Assembly: GCA_021787435.1 (NCBI GenBank)
Contig: JAJYLY010000002.1
Span: 186,001 to 250,000 of the forward strand
DNA from: Pseudomonadota bacterium
GTDB taxonomy: Bacteria > Pseudomonadota > Gammaproteobacteria > Burkholderiales > Gallionellaceae
Length of the DNA: 64,000 nt
Reading direction: 5' to 3'
Shown here one piece after another: positions 47,665 to 57,704 of this stretch. Made by a program: the position numbers and the translations under genes. Numbering within the stretch: the first letter of the stretch is position 1; every line of letters starts with the position of its first letter. The notes beneath the pieces are model-generated. The model made no database searches, was not told the origin of the DNA, and saw only the letters and a program-made list of their open reading frames with translations.

Positions 47665-47723
47665 AAGACAGGATTGAGGATTTAACCACTGCTCAGACTT
47701 TCAATCCTCATTCCTCACTTCTG
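47665..47723. repeat. Inverted repeat element between ftsH and folP
   Basis: Arm 1 AGGATTGAGGAT (47670-47681) and arm 2 CAATCCTCATTCCTC (47702-47716) fill the whole ftsH-folP gap, ending just before the folP ATG. Both are identical to stretches of the element inside carA, 7.5 kb away. The enclosed 20 bases differ from the carA copy. The hairpin would sequester the region normally used for the folP ribosome-binding site, for which no clear Shine-Dalgarno is otherwise seen. Confidence 0.72.
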
Positions 47724-48545
47724 ATGTTCCACTGCGGCTTATTTCAATTCGATTTCTCGCGCCCATTGGTGATGGGCATCCTGAACGTCACCCCGGATTC
47801 TTTTTCCGATGGCGGCCTGTACCATCAACGCGATGCAGCGATTCAACGTGCAACTCAGCTCATAGAAGAAGGCGCTGATATCATCGATATCGGCGGAGAA
47901 TCGACGCGCCCAGGTGCCATGCCGGTTGGCTTGCAGGAAGAGCTGGATCGCGTGATGCCCGTCATCGAGGCGTTACAGGGCGTGCCGCTTTCGGTGGACA
48001 GTTTCAAGCCTGAAGTCATGAAGGCGGCCATCGCAGCAGGTGCAGCGATAGTTAACGACATCAACGCGCTTCAGGATATCGATGCGATGAAGGCGGTTGC
48101 CGTCAGCGGAACTGCAGTTTGCCTGATGCACAAGCAGGGCGATCCGCAAACCATGCAGCATCAGCCGGAATACCGCGATGTAGTAGTGGAAGTAAAGGAT
48201 TTCTTGCAAGGCCGCATCACAGCTGCGCTGGCGGCGGGCATTGCGCATGATCGTATCGTCATCGACCCAGGGTTTGGTTTTGGTAAGACATTGGCGCACA
48301 ACCTCACCTTGCTGCGCAGTCTGGCAGAGTTCAAGGAGCTGAATATGCCGATACTGGCAGGGCTTTCAAGAAAATCCATGCTGGGTGCGATAACGGGGCA
48401 GGATGCGCAGCACAGGATGATAGCCAGTGTGGCGGCGGCATTGATTGCCGCCCAACGCGGCGCGTCTATCCTGCGCGTGCACGACGTGCGGGAAACGGTG
48501 GATGCGATAAAAGTCTGGGATGCGGTAAACAGGGGGATGATATGA
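47724..48545 (+). CDS. folP: Dihydropteroate synthase FolP
   Basis: 273 residues, TIM-barrel enzyme joining p-aminobenzoate with hydroxymethyldihydropterin diphosphate; target of sulfonamides. [15 protein letters not shown] (loop 1), [11 protein letters not shown] (loop 2), [53 protein letters not shown] and [13 protein letters not shown] are all present. Start ATG at 47724 lies directly after a repeat arm and lacks a good ribosome-binding site. Overlaps glmM by 4 bp. Confidence 0.96.
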   Translation: MFHCGLFQFDFSRPLVMGILNVTPDSFSDGGLYHQRDAAIQRATQLIEEGADIIDIGGESTRPGAMPVGLQEELDRVMPVIEALQGVPLSVDSFKPEVMKAAIAAGAAIVNDINALQDIDAMKAVAVSGTAVCLMHKQGDPQTMQHQPEYRDVVVEVKDFLQGRITAALAAGIAHDRIVIDPGFGFGKTLAHNLTLLRSLAEFKELNMPILAGLSRKSMLGAITGQDAQHRMIASVAAALIAAQRGASILRVHDVRETVDAIKVWDAVNRGMI

Positions 48546-49897
48546 GTAGAAAGTATTTTGGTACAGACGGCATCCGCGGACGTGTCGGCGAATTCCCAAT
48601 CACGCCACAGTTTGTGATGACGCTGGGTTATGCCGCAGGGCGTGTTCTGGCAAGTGCGGAGCACACGGCAGGTGAGCGCTCTGCGGTATTGATCGGCAAG
48701 GACACGCGCATCTCGGGCTATATGCTAGAGTCCGCGCTGCAGGCGGGGCTGATTGCAGCCGGTATTGATGTGTATCTGGCTGGACCTGTTCCAACGCCGG
48801 CCGTGGCCTATCTCACCCGTGCCTTGCGTTTGCAGGCGGGCATCGTTATTTCTGCCTCGCATAATCCCTTTGAAGACAATGGCATCAAGTTTTTTTCCGC
48901 AAGCGGCAACAAACTGCCCGACAGCGTCGAGCAGGAAATTGAGGCTGGCCTTGACCAACCCATCAAGATCGAATCCTCTGATCAGCTGGGCAAGGCACGC
49001 CGTCTAGATGATGCGGTCGGCCGCTATATCGAGTTTTGCAAGGGGACTTTTCCGTCTGCGATGAATCTGCGCGGCATGAAGATCGTGGTAGATTGCGCGC
49101 ATGGCGCAACCTATCACATTGCGCGTAACGTTTTTCATGAGCTGGGTGCGGAAGTCATAGCTATCGGTGTCCAGCCGGATGGGAAAAACATCAACGATGG
49201 ATATGGTGCGACCTCTCCCGCCAATCTGCAAAAGGCCGTGCTAGAGCATCATGCCGACATAGGCATCGCGCTGGATGGCGATGGCGATCGACTGGTGATG
49301 GTGGATAGTAATGGCAAGCTCTACGATGGCGATCAGTTGCTGTATGTGATTGCGCTTCACCGCAAGGAACAGGGAAAACTGCGGGGCGGAGTTGTCGGCA
49401 CCTTGATGACGAATCTGGCATTCGAGCACGCGATGAAACAGATGAACATTCCATTCATGCGTGCCCGCGTGGGCGACCGCTATGTGATGGAACTGCTGCA
49501 GCAGCAGGGCTGGCAATTGGGCGGCGAAAATTCCGGGCACATCATCTGTCTGGACAAGCACAGCACCGGTGATGGCATCGTATCGGCACTTGAGGTGCTG
49601 CATGCGTTGCGTACCAAAAAACAAAGTCTGGCAGAGGCGGCAGGCGGTTTGCAGCTCTATCCCCAGATACTCGTCAACGTCAGGATTGCCAAGGGGGTGG
49701 ATTGCCTGGCTCACGCAAAAGTGCAGGAGGCGGTCACTCAGGCAGAGCGCGAGCTCAATGGGTGCGGGCGCGTGCTGTTGCGTCCATCCGGCACCGAACC
49801 GTTGCTGCGCGTGATGGTGGAGGGTGAGAACAGGAGTCTGGTCGAGCAGTGCGCGAAGCAGATTGCTGACGCTGTGCGCAAACAGGCATCCGCCTGA
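48542..49897 (+). CDS. glmM: Phosphoglucosamine mutase GlmM
   Basis: 451 residues. Converts glucosamine-6-P to glucosamine-1-P for UDP-GlcNAc. [19 protein letters not shown] at the start, the phosphoserine loop [16 protein letters not shown] (catalytic Ser near 102), the metal loop [13 protein letters not shown] and the sugar-binding [12 protein letters not shown], then phosphate-binding [15 protein letters not shown]. Complete and typical. Confidence 0.97.
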   Translation: MSRKYFGTDGIRGRVGEFPITPQFVMTLGYAAGRVLASAEHTAGERSAVLIGKDTRISGYMLESALQAGLIAAGIDVYLAGPVPTPAVAYLTRALRLQAGIVISASHNPFEDNGIKFFSASGNKLPDSVEQEIEAGLDQPIKIESSDQLGKARRLDDAVGRYIEFCKGTFPSAMNLRGMKIVVDCAHGATYHIARNVFHELGAEVIAIGVQPDGKNINDGYGATSPANLQKAVLEHHADIGIALDGDGDRLVMVDSNGKLYDGDQLLYVIALHRKEQGKLRGGVVGTLMTNLAFEHAMKQMNIPFMRARVGDRYVMELLQQQGWQLGGENSGHIICLDKHSTGDGIVSALEVLHALRTKKQSLAEAAGGLQLYPQILVNVRIAKGVDCLAHAKVQEAVTQAERELNGCGRVLLRPSGTEPLLRVMVEGENRSLVEQCAKQIADAVRKQASA

Positions 49898-50785
49898 TCA
49901 GATTGCAAACTGCCTGCAGCCTGCAAGCTTTTCAGGCTGCCAGTGAGCTGTCGCCCAGGCCAGCATTTCTGCGATGCTTGCAGAGCGCAGGTCGTCGGGC
50001 GGCTGCTGCCTTAAAAACAGTAATACTTTAAATAGCGTCTCAGGACTTTTATCGGCGGGTCTGGCAAGCGTCTGTTTACTGAGCTTTTCTCCTTTTTCAT
50101 TCACCGCGACAGGCAGATGCATGTAATTTGGCGTTGGAAGCCCCAGCAGCTTCTGTAAATGCATCTGGCGGTGAGTTGAATGAAGCAGGTCTGCGCCGCG
50201 CACCACGTGAGTAATCTGTTGAGATGCATCGTCGACTACTACTGCGAGCTGATAGGCAAACAGGTGGTCGGCGCGTCTGACTACGAAGTCCCCAATCTCG
50301 CTTTCAATGTGTTGTGATATGCGTCCTTGCAGAAAATCATCAAATGCGATCGGGTCATCGTTACTGCGCACACGCCACGCCCTCCCCTCGCGGCCGGAAG
50401 AAATGCCGTTGCGGCAGGTGCCGGGATAAACTGGACCTTCTATGCCATGCAATGCGGAATCGACAATCTCGCGGCGCGTGCAGGCACAGGGATATGCGGC
50501 GTTCATCTCTTTTAGTTGCTGCAGCGCCATTTCATAGGCAGAAGTGCGCTGGCTCTGATACATCACAGGTTCGTCGCTAGAAAGGCCAAACGCAGAAAGC
50601 ATTTGCAGGATATCATCCGCAGCGCCCGGCATGGAGCGCGGGACATCCAGGTCTTCCATTCGCAAGAGCCAGATGCCGTTGTGATGTTTTGCATCTAGGT
50701 AGCTTGCAACAGCCGCTGCAAGCGAGCCGAAATGCAGCGGGCCAGTGGGAGAAGGTGCAAAGCGGCCGCGATAGCCAGCGGTCAT
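49898..50785 (-). CDS. gluQ: Glutamyl-Q tRNA(Asp) synthetase GluQ (YadB)
   Basis: 295 residues, a GluRS catalytic domain lacking the anticodon-binding half. It attaches glutamate to queuosine at position 34 of tRNA(Asp). RGRFAPSPTGPLHFGSL has the HIGH-type motif (HFGS), RMEDLDVPR follows, and the zinc ligands are in YPCACTRR and YPGTCRNG. The KMSKS equivalent is EKLSKQT. Length agrees with YadB and not GltX. Convergent with glmM, no gap between stops. Confidence 0.93.
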   Translation of the reverse strand: MTAGYRGRFAPSPTGPLHFGSLAAAVASYLDAKHHNGIWLLRMEDLDVPRSMPGAADDILQMLSAFGLSSDEPVMYQSQRTSAYEMALQQLKEMNAAYPCACTRREIVDSALHGIEGPVYPGTCRNGISSGREGRAWRVRSNDDPIAFDDFLQGRISQHIESEIGDFVVRRADHLFAYQLAVVVDDASQQITHVVRGADLLHSTHRQMHLQKLLGLPTPNYMHLPVAVNEKGEKLSKQTLARPADKSPETLFKVLLFLRQQPPDDLRSASIAEMLAWATAHWQPEKLAGCRQFAI

Positions 50786-50807
50786 TGCAGTTCAATCCCG
50801 CGTGGCG

Positions 50808-53060
50808 TTAGGCGGCTATTGTCTCTTCCTCGAACTCCAGCACGACCTTGTCGTCCTTCACATCCACGGTGACTTTTCCGCCGTGCGCTAGTTTGCCGAA
50901 CAGCAACTCGTCGGCAAGCGCCGAACGTATCTTGTCCTGGATCAGGCGCGCCATGGGCCGGGCGCCCATCAGAGGATCGAAGCCTTTTTCCGCCAGATGC
51001 GCTTTCAGCTCATCAGTGAAGACGGCATCGACTTTCTTGTCGTGCAGCTGTTCTTCAAGTTGCATCAGGAACTTGTCAACCACGCGCAGGATGACTTCCG
51101 TGTTAAGCGGTGCAAATGAGATGATTGCGTCGAGCCTGTTACGGAATTCCGGCGTGAACATGCGCTTGATGTCGGCCATCTCGTCCCCAAGCGATGATGT
51201 TTTGGTGAAGCCAATCTGCGTCTTATTCAGTGCTTCTGCGCCTGCGTTGGTGGTCATGATGACCACCACGTTGCGGAAATCGGCCTTGCGTCCGTTATTG
51301 TCTGTCAGCGTGCCGTGATCCATCACCTGCAACAGAATGTTGAAGACATCAGGGTGCGCCTTTTCGATTTCATCGAGCAGCAGCACGCAATGGGGCTGTT
51401 TGGTGATCGCTTCGGTGAGCAATCCGCCCTGATCGAAGCCGACATAGCCAGGGGGGGCGCCTATGAGGCGGGACACGGCATGGCGTTCCATGTATTCTGA
51501 CATGTCGAAGCGGTGCAGCGGCATGCCCATCGCAAAGGCCAGTTGGCGCGCGACTTCGGTCTTACCCACACCAGTAGGACCCGAGAACAGAAAACTGCCT
51601 ATCGGCTTGTTCGGATTGCCAAGCCCACTGCGCGACATCTTGATCGCGGTAGCCAATGCGTCTATGGCTGCATTTTGACCAAACACCACGGCCTTCAGAT
51701 CACGATCAAGCGTTTTTAACGCATTGCGGTCATCGTGCGACACGGTGCGCGTAGGGATGCGCGCGATCTTGGCGATGATCTCCTCGATCTCATGTTTGCC
51801 GACCACCTTTTTCTGTCTGGATTTGGGCAGGATGCGCTGTGCTGCACCTGCCTCATCCAGCACGTCGATCGCCTTGTCTGGCAGATGGCGGTCGTTGATG
51901 AAGCGGGCGGAGAGCTCGGCAGCGCTGGTGATTGCAGCCGCACTGAACTTGATGCTGTGATGCTGCTCGAAATGCGACTTCAGTCCTTTCAGGATTTCGA
52001 TGGTCTGCTCGACAGAGGGCTCGGACACGTCTATCTTTTGGAAACGACGCGACAGCGCGGAATCCTTCTCGAAGATACCGCGATACTCCTGGTAAGTGGT
52101 CGCTCCGATGCACTTCAATGCGCCGCTGGAGAGTGCGGGTTTCAGCAGGTTGGACGCATCCATGGTGCCGCCCGACGCAGAACCTGCGCCGATCAACGTG
52201 TGTATCTCGTCGATAAACAGGACAGCGTGTGGAGCATCCTTCAGTTCCTTCAGCACGGCTTTCAGCCTCTGCTCGAAATCGCCGCGGTATTTTGTGCCGG
52301 CAAGCAATGAGCCCATGTCAAGCGAGTAGACATGTGCATCCTTGAGTATGTCAGGCACGCTGTCTTCGATGATGCGGCGTGCAAGCCCTTCCGCGATGGC
52401 GGTTTTGCCAACACCGGCCTCGCCAACCAGCAGGGGATTGTTTTTACGACGGCGGCAAAGTGTCTGGATGACGCGCTCAAGTTCGGGTTCACGTCCGATC
52501 AATGGGTCTATCTTGCCTGACAATGCCAGCGCATTGAGATCCACCGTGTAATGTTTCAATGCGCTTTCTTCACTGGCTGCCTGCTCGGTTGCATTCTCAC
52601 CCAGCGCCGGGGCTGATGATGCTTGGGGTTCCTTGCTGATGCCATGGACGATGTGGTTGACGACATCCAGACGATTGATGTTGCGCTGGGTGAGGAAATG
52701 CACGGCATGCGAATCTTTTTCGCCAAACAGCGCGGCGAGGATGTTTGCGCCGGAAACTTCTTTCTTGCTGGCCGATTGGGCATGCAGAATTGCGCGCTGG
52801 ATGACGCGCTGGAAGCCTAGCGTGGGCTGCGTATCCATCTCGCTATTGCCGGGCACGACGGGCGTGTTGTTGTCTATGAATTCCGTGACAACCTGGCGCA
52901 GTTCGTCAATATCTGCATGGCAGGCGCGCAGAACCTGTGCTGCTGAAGCATTGTCAAGCATGGCCAGCAGCAGATGCTCCACTGTGATGAACTCATGGCG
53001 CTTCTGGCGAGCTTCAACAAATGCCAGATGCAGACTCACTTCCAAATCCTGAGCAATCAT
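50808..53060 (-). CDS. clpA: ATP-dependent Clp protease ATP-binding subunit ClpA
   Basis: 750 residues from the ATG at 53060, which has a perfect GGAGG 8 bases upstream and begins [14 protein letters not shown]; a longer frame to 53117 overlaps clpS. N domain (about 1-145) with two Clp-N repeats binds ClpS. Two AAA modules: Walker [16 protein letters not shown] and [15 protein letters not shown], Walker [13 protein letters not shown] and [12 protein letters not shown]. The ClpP-docking IGF loop is in the NKTQIGFTK region. No ClpB-type middle domain. Translated right after clpS. Confidence 0.97.
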   Translation of the reverse strand: MIAQDLEVSLHLAFVEARQKRHEFITVEHLLLAMLDNASAAQVLRACHADIDELRQVVTEFIDNNTPVVPGNSEMDTQPTLGFQRVIQRAILHAQSASKKEVSGANILAALFGEKDSHAVHFLTQRNINRLDVVNHIVHGISKEPQASSAPALGENATEQAASEESALKHYTVDLNALALSGKIDPLIGREPELERVIQTLCRRRKNNPLLVGEAGVGKTAIAEGLARRIIEDSVPDILKDAHVYSLDMGSLLAGTKYRGDFEQRLKAVLKELKDAPHAVLFIDEIHTLIGAGSASGGTMDASNLLKPALSSGALKCIGATTYQEYRGIFEKDSALSRRFQKIDVSEPSVEQTIEILKGLKSHFEQHHSIKFSAAAITSAAELSARFINDRHLPDKAIDVLDEAGAAQRILPKSRQKKVVGKHEIEEIIAKIARIPTRTVSHDDRNALKTLDRDLKAVVFGQNAAIDALATAIKMSRSGLGNPNKPIGSFLFSGPTGVGKTEVARQLAFAMGMPLHRFDMSEYMERHAVSRLIGAPPGYVGFDQGGLLTEAITKQPHCVLLLDEIEKAHPDVFNILLQVMDHGTLTDNNGRKADFRNVVVIMTTNAGAEALNKTQIGFTKTSSLGDEMADIKRMFTPEFRNRLDAIISFAPLNTEVILRVVDKFLMQLEEQLHDKKVDAVFTDELKAHLAEKGFDPLMGARPMARLIQDKIRSALADELLFGKLAHGGKVTVDVKDDKVVLEFEEETIAA

Positions 53061-53061
53061 T

Positions 53062-53370
53062 TTAAATTTCCTCCATGCTGCATCGTAACGGATGCCCGTG
53101 TTGTTGTGCAAATTCACTCACTTGAGTGACCTTGGTTTCAGCCACATCGCGGGTATATATCCCGCAGACCGCCGATCCCTGGCTGTGTATTTGGAGCATG
53201 AGTTGTTGAGCGCGTTCACTGTTGAGAGAAAAAAAACGTCGCAAAACTTCAATGACAAATTCCATCGTCGTGTAATCATCGTTGAACAAAAGCACCTTGA
53301 ACATGCTTGGAGGCTTTGTTCTTGAGCGCTCAGGCGCCAGTGCCGTGTTGCTGTCTTGTTCTTTGGACAT
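53062..53370 (-). CDS. clpS: ClpS, N-end rule adaptor of ClpAP
   Basis: 102 residues. An unstructured N terminus (SKEQDSNTALAPERSRTKPP) precedes the conserved FKVLLFNDDYTTMEFVIEVLRRFF that forms the pocket for N-terminal Leu, Phe, Tyr and Trp. IHSQGSAVCGIYTRDVAETKV follows, with the pocket completed here. Stop codon is 1 bp from the clpA start, so adaptor and unfoldase are cotranslated. Confidence 0.95.
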   Translation of the reverse strand: MSKEQDSNTALAPERSRTKPPSMFKVLLFNDDYTTMEFVIEVLRRFFSLNSERAQQLMLQIHSQGSAVCGIYTRDVAETKVTQVSEFAQQHGHPLRCSMEEI

Positions 53371-53466
53371 ATCTTTATGATGTGTATTTTGACACTAATA
53401 TACATGAGTATGTTAGCGATTAGCGATACTTTTTCAAGTCTGTTCTGCCGATTGTGAATCAACTAT

Positions 53467-53496
53467 TTGACAAATGCGACAGAACAAGGGTTAAAT
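53467..53496 (+). promoter_or_regulatory. Candidate promoter of the cold-shock gene
   Basis: Perfect TTGACA (53467-53472), 18 bp spacer and TTAAAT (53491-53496, four of six). Predicted start near 53503 gives a leader of about 105 bases, in keeping with long cold-shock gene leaders. Confidence 0.5.
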
Positions 53497-53569
53497 ACAA
53501 GCTGGTGTTTGATTCAAAGTATCTGCAGTACTGGTTTTGCCGTGTGCGATCTTAGATTCAAACAGTTCG

Positions 53570-53588
53570 CGGGGGGGCCCCGTTTTTT
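53570..53588 (+). terminator. Terminator-like hairpin inside the cold-shock gene leader
   Basis: CGGGG (53570-53574), GGG loop, CCCCG (53578-53582) and six T (53583-53588), located 20 bases upstream of the start codon and just before the ribosome-binding site AAGGAAG. It has every mark of an intrinsic terminator but sits in the leader, so it could attenuate csp transcription, with antitermination by CspA-type proteins as a possible control. Confidence 0.55.
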
Positions 53589-53607
53589 CTTGTAAGGAAG
53601 TTATCAC

Positions 53608-53811
53608 ATGGCAACTGGTACAGTTAAATGGTTCAACGATGCAAAGGGTTTCGGCTTCATTACGCCAGATGATGGCAGTGAAGATCTTTTCGCACATTTC
53701 TCCGCAATCAATATGAGCGGTTTCAAGTCACTCAAAGAAGGTCAGAAGGTGACTTTTGAAGTTGTACAAGGCCCAAAAGGCAAGCAAGCTTCTAACATTC
53801 AGGCGCCTTAA
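53608..53811 (+). CDS. cspA: Cold-shock protein, CspA family
   Basis: 67 residues, a single OB-fold nucleic-acid-binding domain. [17 protein letters not shown] holds RNP1 and DLFAHFSAI holds RNP2; the end is [18 protein letters not shown]. It is an RNA chaperone or constitutive Csp; which paralogue cannot be decided. Has a long leader with a terminator-like hairpin and a strong terminator after it. Confidence 0.93.
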   Translation: MATGTVKWFNDAKGFGFITPDDGSEDLFAHFSAINMSGFKSLKEGQKVTFEVVQGPKGKQASNIQAP

Positions 53812-53831
53812 GATTGCCCAAATGCTGGATA

Positions 53832-53856
53832 AGCCCGGCCTTGCCGGGTTTTTTTT
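53832..53856 (+). terminator. Intrinsic terminator after the cold-shock gene
   Basis: CCCGGC (53834-53839) pairs with GCCGGG (53843-53848) across TTT-type loop and is followed by eight T (53849-53856). About 20 bp after the stop codon. Canonical. Confidence 0.9.
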
Positions 53857-53944
53857 CGCGTCTTTTTCGGACGAGAAGTTTCTCAGACCCAACGCAAATG
53901 AACTTCATAGGGCTATAATCTTCGCCTGACTTGCAGGTGATGCG

Positions 53945-56137
53945 ATGAAAAAAATCGTCAAATACGGTCTGTTGGGTGCGGGCGCTGTCTTAGCGGTAGC
54001 TGTGGTAGGGGCGGCCTATCTGGCGGCAACCTTCAATCCGAACGACTACAAGGCTGAGATCATCCGTGCGGTTGAAGAGACGCATCATCGCACCCTGCAT
54101 CTGGACGGCGACATCAAACTGCGCCTGTTTCCCTATATAGGCGCGAGCCTCGAACGCGCCTCACTTTCCGAATTCAATAGCGAAAAGCAATTCGCATCCG
54201 TTGAGACGATCAAGGTTTCATTGGCGCTGATACCGCTTTTGAGCCACAGGCTGGTCGTCGACGATGTGATCATCGTTGGCCTTCTGGCGCATGTGGTCAG
54301 GCATAAAGACGGCACGACCAATATCGACGATCTGATAAGCCGTGACCAGCAACCCGAAAGCGGCAAGCAACCTGTCAATTTCGACATCGCATCCGTGCTG
54401 ATCAAAAAAACCAGTCTGACCTATCGAGATGAGACCACGGGCTCAGAGTACGCAATTGATAACCTCAAACTGGATACCGGACGCATCGCATATGGCGTGC
54501 CGACCAGGATAGATTTGTCTGTCCATGTACAATGCAATCAACCCAGACTGGATATCAACACGCAGCTTGCAGCCATGCTAACTTTCGATCCGCACAGGCA
54601 GCTTTATCGGCTGGCAGATATGGATCTTAGGGTGAACGGTTTGGCGCTGGATATAAGCAATCTCAAGATGAATACGAGTGGCGATATGGCGCTTGCAGCG
54701 CGTGAACTGTCTGCGGACAAGTTCGCGCTCAATGCAAGTGGCATGAAGGCAGGCGCACCCTTTGAGGCTGCGCTCAATCTGCCGCAACTGATGATTGCGA
54801 AAGAAAAGATATCCGGCAGCAACCTGAGCTTTAACGTCAAGCTTGACAGCGGCAATATTGTCGCAGGTCTTTCTTTGCCGGACATTTCGGGCAGTGCGCA
54901 GTCCTTCAATGTGAGCAAACTTCTGCTGGACTTGTCCGTGCAGATGCCTGATCAGGCTTTCAAGGTCAGGCTTGCCTCGCCCATGGTGGGGAATATCGAC
55001 GCGCAGCAATTTTCCCTTGGCAGTGCGGATGTGGCTGTGAGCGGCATGTTTGACAAGCTGCCTGGCAAGTCTGTGAACAGTCGGATGAAAGGCAATTTTA
55101 GGGTGGACGCGAAGGGCGAAACGGTACAGGCCAATCTTTCCGGCGGTCTTTTGCAAAGCCAGGTTGCGGTAAAGCTCTCAATGAGCGGCTTTGCAAATCC
55201 ATATGTACAGTTTAATGTGGATGCGGATCAGCTGGATGCAGATCTTTATCTGCCGAAGAAAGCCAAGGCGAATAAGCCGGAACAGCCGATAGACCTTTCC
55301 GCCTTGAGGAAGCTCAATCTGGACGGCAGTCTGCGTATAGGCAGGTTCAAGGCGGAGAACATTCGTCTGAGCGATTTGCGTTTGAATGTGAAGGCGAACA
55401 AGGGGCTTGTGGATGTCAGCCCGTTGTCAGCCAATCTGTATGGCGGCAGCATGAACGGCGGTTTGAGTGTGAATGCGCAGGACGTTCCTGAAGTTACCGT
55501 TAATCAGAAACTGGCCGGCATCGATGTCGCTGCCTTGACTAAAGACGCAGCGGATTTCGACATGCTCGAAGGGCGCGGCAATGTCGCGATGAATCTTGCC
55601 GTGCGGGGCAATACGGTGAACCGTATGAAAAAAGCACTGAACGGCAATCTGTCGCTAAATCTCATTGACGGTGCGATCAAGGGGATCAATGTCGCAAAAG
55701 CGTTGCGCGACGCGAAGGGTGTGTTGACCGGCGCGCGGACTCAGGCTGTCAATCACAACGAGAAGACCGATTTTTCCGAACTTAAGGCAAGTTTTAAGAT
55801 CAGCAACGGCGTGGCGCACAATGACGATTTGACGCTCAAGTCGCCTCTGTTGCGAGTGGCGGGTTCGGGCGACATAGACATTGGCAATAGCAGCATGAAT
55901 TATCTGGCGAGGGCAACGCTTGCCAAGACGCTGGAGGGTCAGGGAGGGCTGGATCAGGTGGGCGGCATCACCGTGCCTGTGCGTATTGCTGGCCCATTTG
56001 ACAGCTTGAAATACACACTGGATTTTGGTGCGATGGTGAAAGAGGAGGCGAAGCAGAAAGTCGAAGCCGCCAGACAGGAATTGAAGAAGAAGGCGCAGGA
56101 GCAGCTGAAGGACAGCCTGAAGGGTCTGTTCAGATAA
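53945..56137 (+). CDS. AsmA-family protein
   Basis: 730 residues. One N-terminal membrane helix (KYGLLGAGAVLAVAVVGAAYLAATF, about 5-28), then NPNDYKAEIIRAVEETHHRTLHLDGDIKLRLFPYIGASLERASLS, the AsmA N-terminal signature. A long stretch of repeating beta segments (taurine-rich AsmA/TamB-like fold) ends in the conserved C-terminal domain (LDGSLRIGRFKAENIRLSDLRLNVKANKGLV; GAIKGINVAKALRDAKG) and a charged coiled tail. AsmA-like proteins are thought to bridge inner and outer membranes and affect lipid transport. Single gene with 163 bp to pilE. Confidence 0.88.
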   Translation: MKKIVKYGLLGAGAVLAVAVVGAAYLAATFNPNDYKAEIIRAVEETHHRTLHLDGDIKLRLFPYIGASLERASLSEFNSEKQFASVETIKVSLALIPLLSHRLVVDDVIIVGLLAHVVRHKDGTTNIDDLISRDQQPESGKQPVNFDIASVLIKKTSLTYRDETTGSEYAIDNLKLDTGRIAYGVPTRIDLSVHVQCNQPRLDINTQLAAMLTFDPHRQLYRLADMDLRVNGLALDISNLKMNTSGDMALAARELSADKFALNASGMKAGAPFEAALNLPQLMIAKEKISGSNLSFNVKLDSGNIVAGLSLPDISGSAQSFNVSKLLLDLSVQMPDQAFKVRLASPMVGNIDAQQFSLGSADVAVSGMFDKLPGKSVNSRMKGNFRVDAKGETVQANLSGGLLQSQVAVKLSMSGFANPYVQFNVDADQLDADLYLPKKAKANKPEQPIDLSALRKLNLDGSLRIGRFKAENIRLSDLRLNVKANKGLVDVSPLSANLYGGSMNGGLSVNAQDVPEVTVNQKLAGIDVAALTKDAADFDMLEGRGNVAMNLAVRGNTVNRMKKALNGNLSLNLIDGAIKGINVAKALRDAKGVLTGARTQAVNHNEKTDFSELKASFKISNGVAHNDDLTLKSPLLRVAGSGDIDIGNSSMNYLARATLAKTLEGQGGLDQVGGITVPVRIAGPFDSLKYTLDFGAMVKEEAKQKVEAARQELKKKAQEQLKDSLKGLFR

Positions 56138-56300
56138 GCAGTTCGTTCGTCGGCTTGGTTTTGCCTTCTGTCGGCGGTATTGCGATGAATTTACGGGCTC
56201 CGACCGTTTGTCGCTTCCTTTCTGCCTTTTATGCATGAACATCTGGCAGAGGCTTTATCTTCGCATTATCCTTTGATCGTCTGATATTAATGGGGCGATC

Positions 56301-56687
56301 ATGAAATCGAAATTCAATGCCGGCTTTACGCTGATAGAACTGTTGGTCGTGGTTGCCATTGTGGGCATTCTGGCCTTGATCGCCTATCCTAGCTATCAAA
56401 ATTTCGTTCGCAAGGGACATCGCAGCGAAGCGCAAAGTTACATGATGAGTGTGGCTCAACTCGAGCAGCAGTATTTTACAGACAACCGTTCCTATGCCGG
56501 CACGGTGGCGGCCTTGAATTCGTCCGTTCCAGTTTCGGTCTCGCCATACTATACAATATCAATAGCTGCGTCGGTGGGTCCTCCGCCGGGTTATACGATT
56601 ACCGCAACCGCGACAGGCTCTCAGGTTGCAGACGGTAACCTGACGCTGGACAATTTTGGCAACAAGACGCCGAGTGCATTATGGTGA
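56301..56687 (+). CDS. pilE: Type IV pilin PilE (minor pilin of the PilE class)
   Basis: 128 residues. Prepilin peptidase would cut MKSKFNAG before [22 protein letters not shown], with Glu at position 5 of the mature protein. The PilE-type segments [36 protein letters not shown] follow. No C-terminal disulfide cysteines are seen, unlike many major pilins, so this may be the minor pilin PilE. First gene of pilE-fimT-pilV-pilW-pilX-pilY1. Confidence 0.9.
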   Translation: MKSKFNAGFTLIELLVVVAIVGILALIAYPSYQNFVRKGHRSEAQSYMMSVAQLEQQYFTDNRSYAGTVAALNSSVPVSVSPYYTISIAASVGPPPGYTITATATGSQVADGNLTLDNFGNKTPSALW

Positions 56688-57139
56688 CGCGCGCTGAGGG
56701 TGGATTCACGCTGGTCGAAATGCTGACGACGCTGATCATCGTCGGCATACTGGCGGGTATTGCAGCGCCAGCCTTTACATCGCTTATCGCGGGCCAGAAA
56801 GTCAAGACGTCGGCTTCAATGCTGCAGTCTTCGCTTTTGACGGCAAGGTCTGAGGCGCTAAAGCGTAATACCGGCGTGACGGTCTCTCCCGTCGGTGGGC
56901 AGTGGGCATCCGGCTGGACAGTTGCTGTATCTTCTACCGGTGAGATTCTTGCGAATAACAACAAAAGCACCTCGGCTTCAATTACAGGAGGTCCTGCCAG
57001 CGTTATATACAACAATGCCGGGCGCGTGTCAGCGGGTGGCGGTAGCACATTCAAGTTCTCTTCCTCTTCAACAAGCGATACCCGCTGCCTGAACGTCGAT
57101 CTTTCGGGCATGCCCATGATTACCGCGACGGGGTGTTAG
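56681..57139 (+). CDS. fimT: Minor pilin FimT/GspH type
   Basis: 152 residues. Prepilin leader MVTRAEGG before [24 protein letters not shown] (Glu5 kept). [39 protein letters not shown] is typical of GspH/FimT. Two Cys in the last third (TRCLNVD and ATGC) may form the C-terminal disulfide. Overlaps pilE by 7 bp. FimT can bind DNA in natural transformation in some species. Confidence 0.88.
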   Translation: MVTRAEGGFTLVEMLTTLIIVGILAGIAAPAFTSLIAGQKVKTSASMLQSSLLTARSEALKRNTGVTVSPVGGQWASGWTVAVSSTGEILANNNKSTSASITGGPASVIYNNAGRVSAGGGSTFKFSSSSTSDTRCLNVDLSGMPMITATGC

Positions 57140-57140
57140 C

Positions 57141-57704
57141 ATGAAGCGGCTCGATACGCATTTGACAGGACGTGCAGGACAGCAGGGTTTTATGTTGTTG
57201 GAGGTGCTGATCAGCATCGTCATCCTGGCCTTCGGCCTGCTGGGTCTGGCAGGGTTACAGCTCAAGGTACAGAATTCTGAAACGGAATCCTACCAGCGCG
57301 CGCAGGCGATACTTCTGACCCAGGAAATGGCCAGCATGCTGAGTGCCAACCGCGTCAATGCGGCAAGCTATGTGACCAGCAGTCCACTTGGGACGGGAGA
57401 CGGTCAACCTGCAAGTTGCGCTGCGCTGACGGGTATGCAACTGGACGAATGCACATGGAGCAATCAGCTTAAGGGTGCAGCCGAAGTCAATTCGGGGGTA
57501 AGCGTGGGCGCGATGACGAATGCCGTGGGCTGCATTGAATCGTTGGGCGGATCCCCCAGCGTTTACCGGGTGACGGTTGCATGGCAGGGCATGACACAGC
57601 TTGCTCCGCCTTCACTGACCTGCGGGCAGAATCTCTATGGAAATGACGGCAATCGCCGCGCCATTTCTTCTCTGATCACCATAGCCAGTCTGACCGCACC
57701 ATGA
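57141..57704 (+). CDS. pilV: Minor pilin PilV
   Basis: 187 residues. Leader cut before FMLLEVLISIVILAFGLLGLAGLQ after QQG; the LAxLQ motif after the hydrophobic stretch, with AILLTQEMASMLSANR, is typical of PilV. Several Cys (PASCAAL, DECTW, VGCIES, LTCGQ) probably make disulfides. Starts 1 bp after the fimT stop and overlaps pilW by 4 bp. Confidence 0.9.
   Translation: MKRLDTHLTGRAGQQGFMLLEVLISIVILAFGLLGLAGLQLKVQNSETESYQRAQAILLTQEMASMLSANRVNAASYVTSSPLGTGDGQPASCAALTGMQLDECTWSNQLKGAAEVNSGVSVGAMTNAVGCIESLGGSPSVYRVTVAWQGMTQLAPPSLTCGQNLYGNDGNRRAISSLITIASLTAP

Noticed and set aside
56230..56300. Possible sigma54 promoter before pilE (TGGCAG...TTATC)
   Set aside because: The -24 GG is present but the -12 GC is missing, so it falls short of the consensus.
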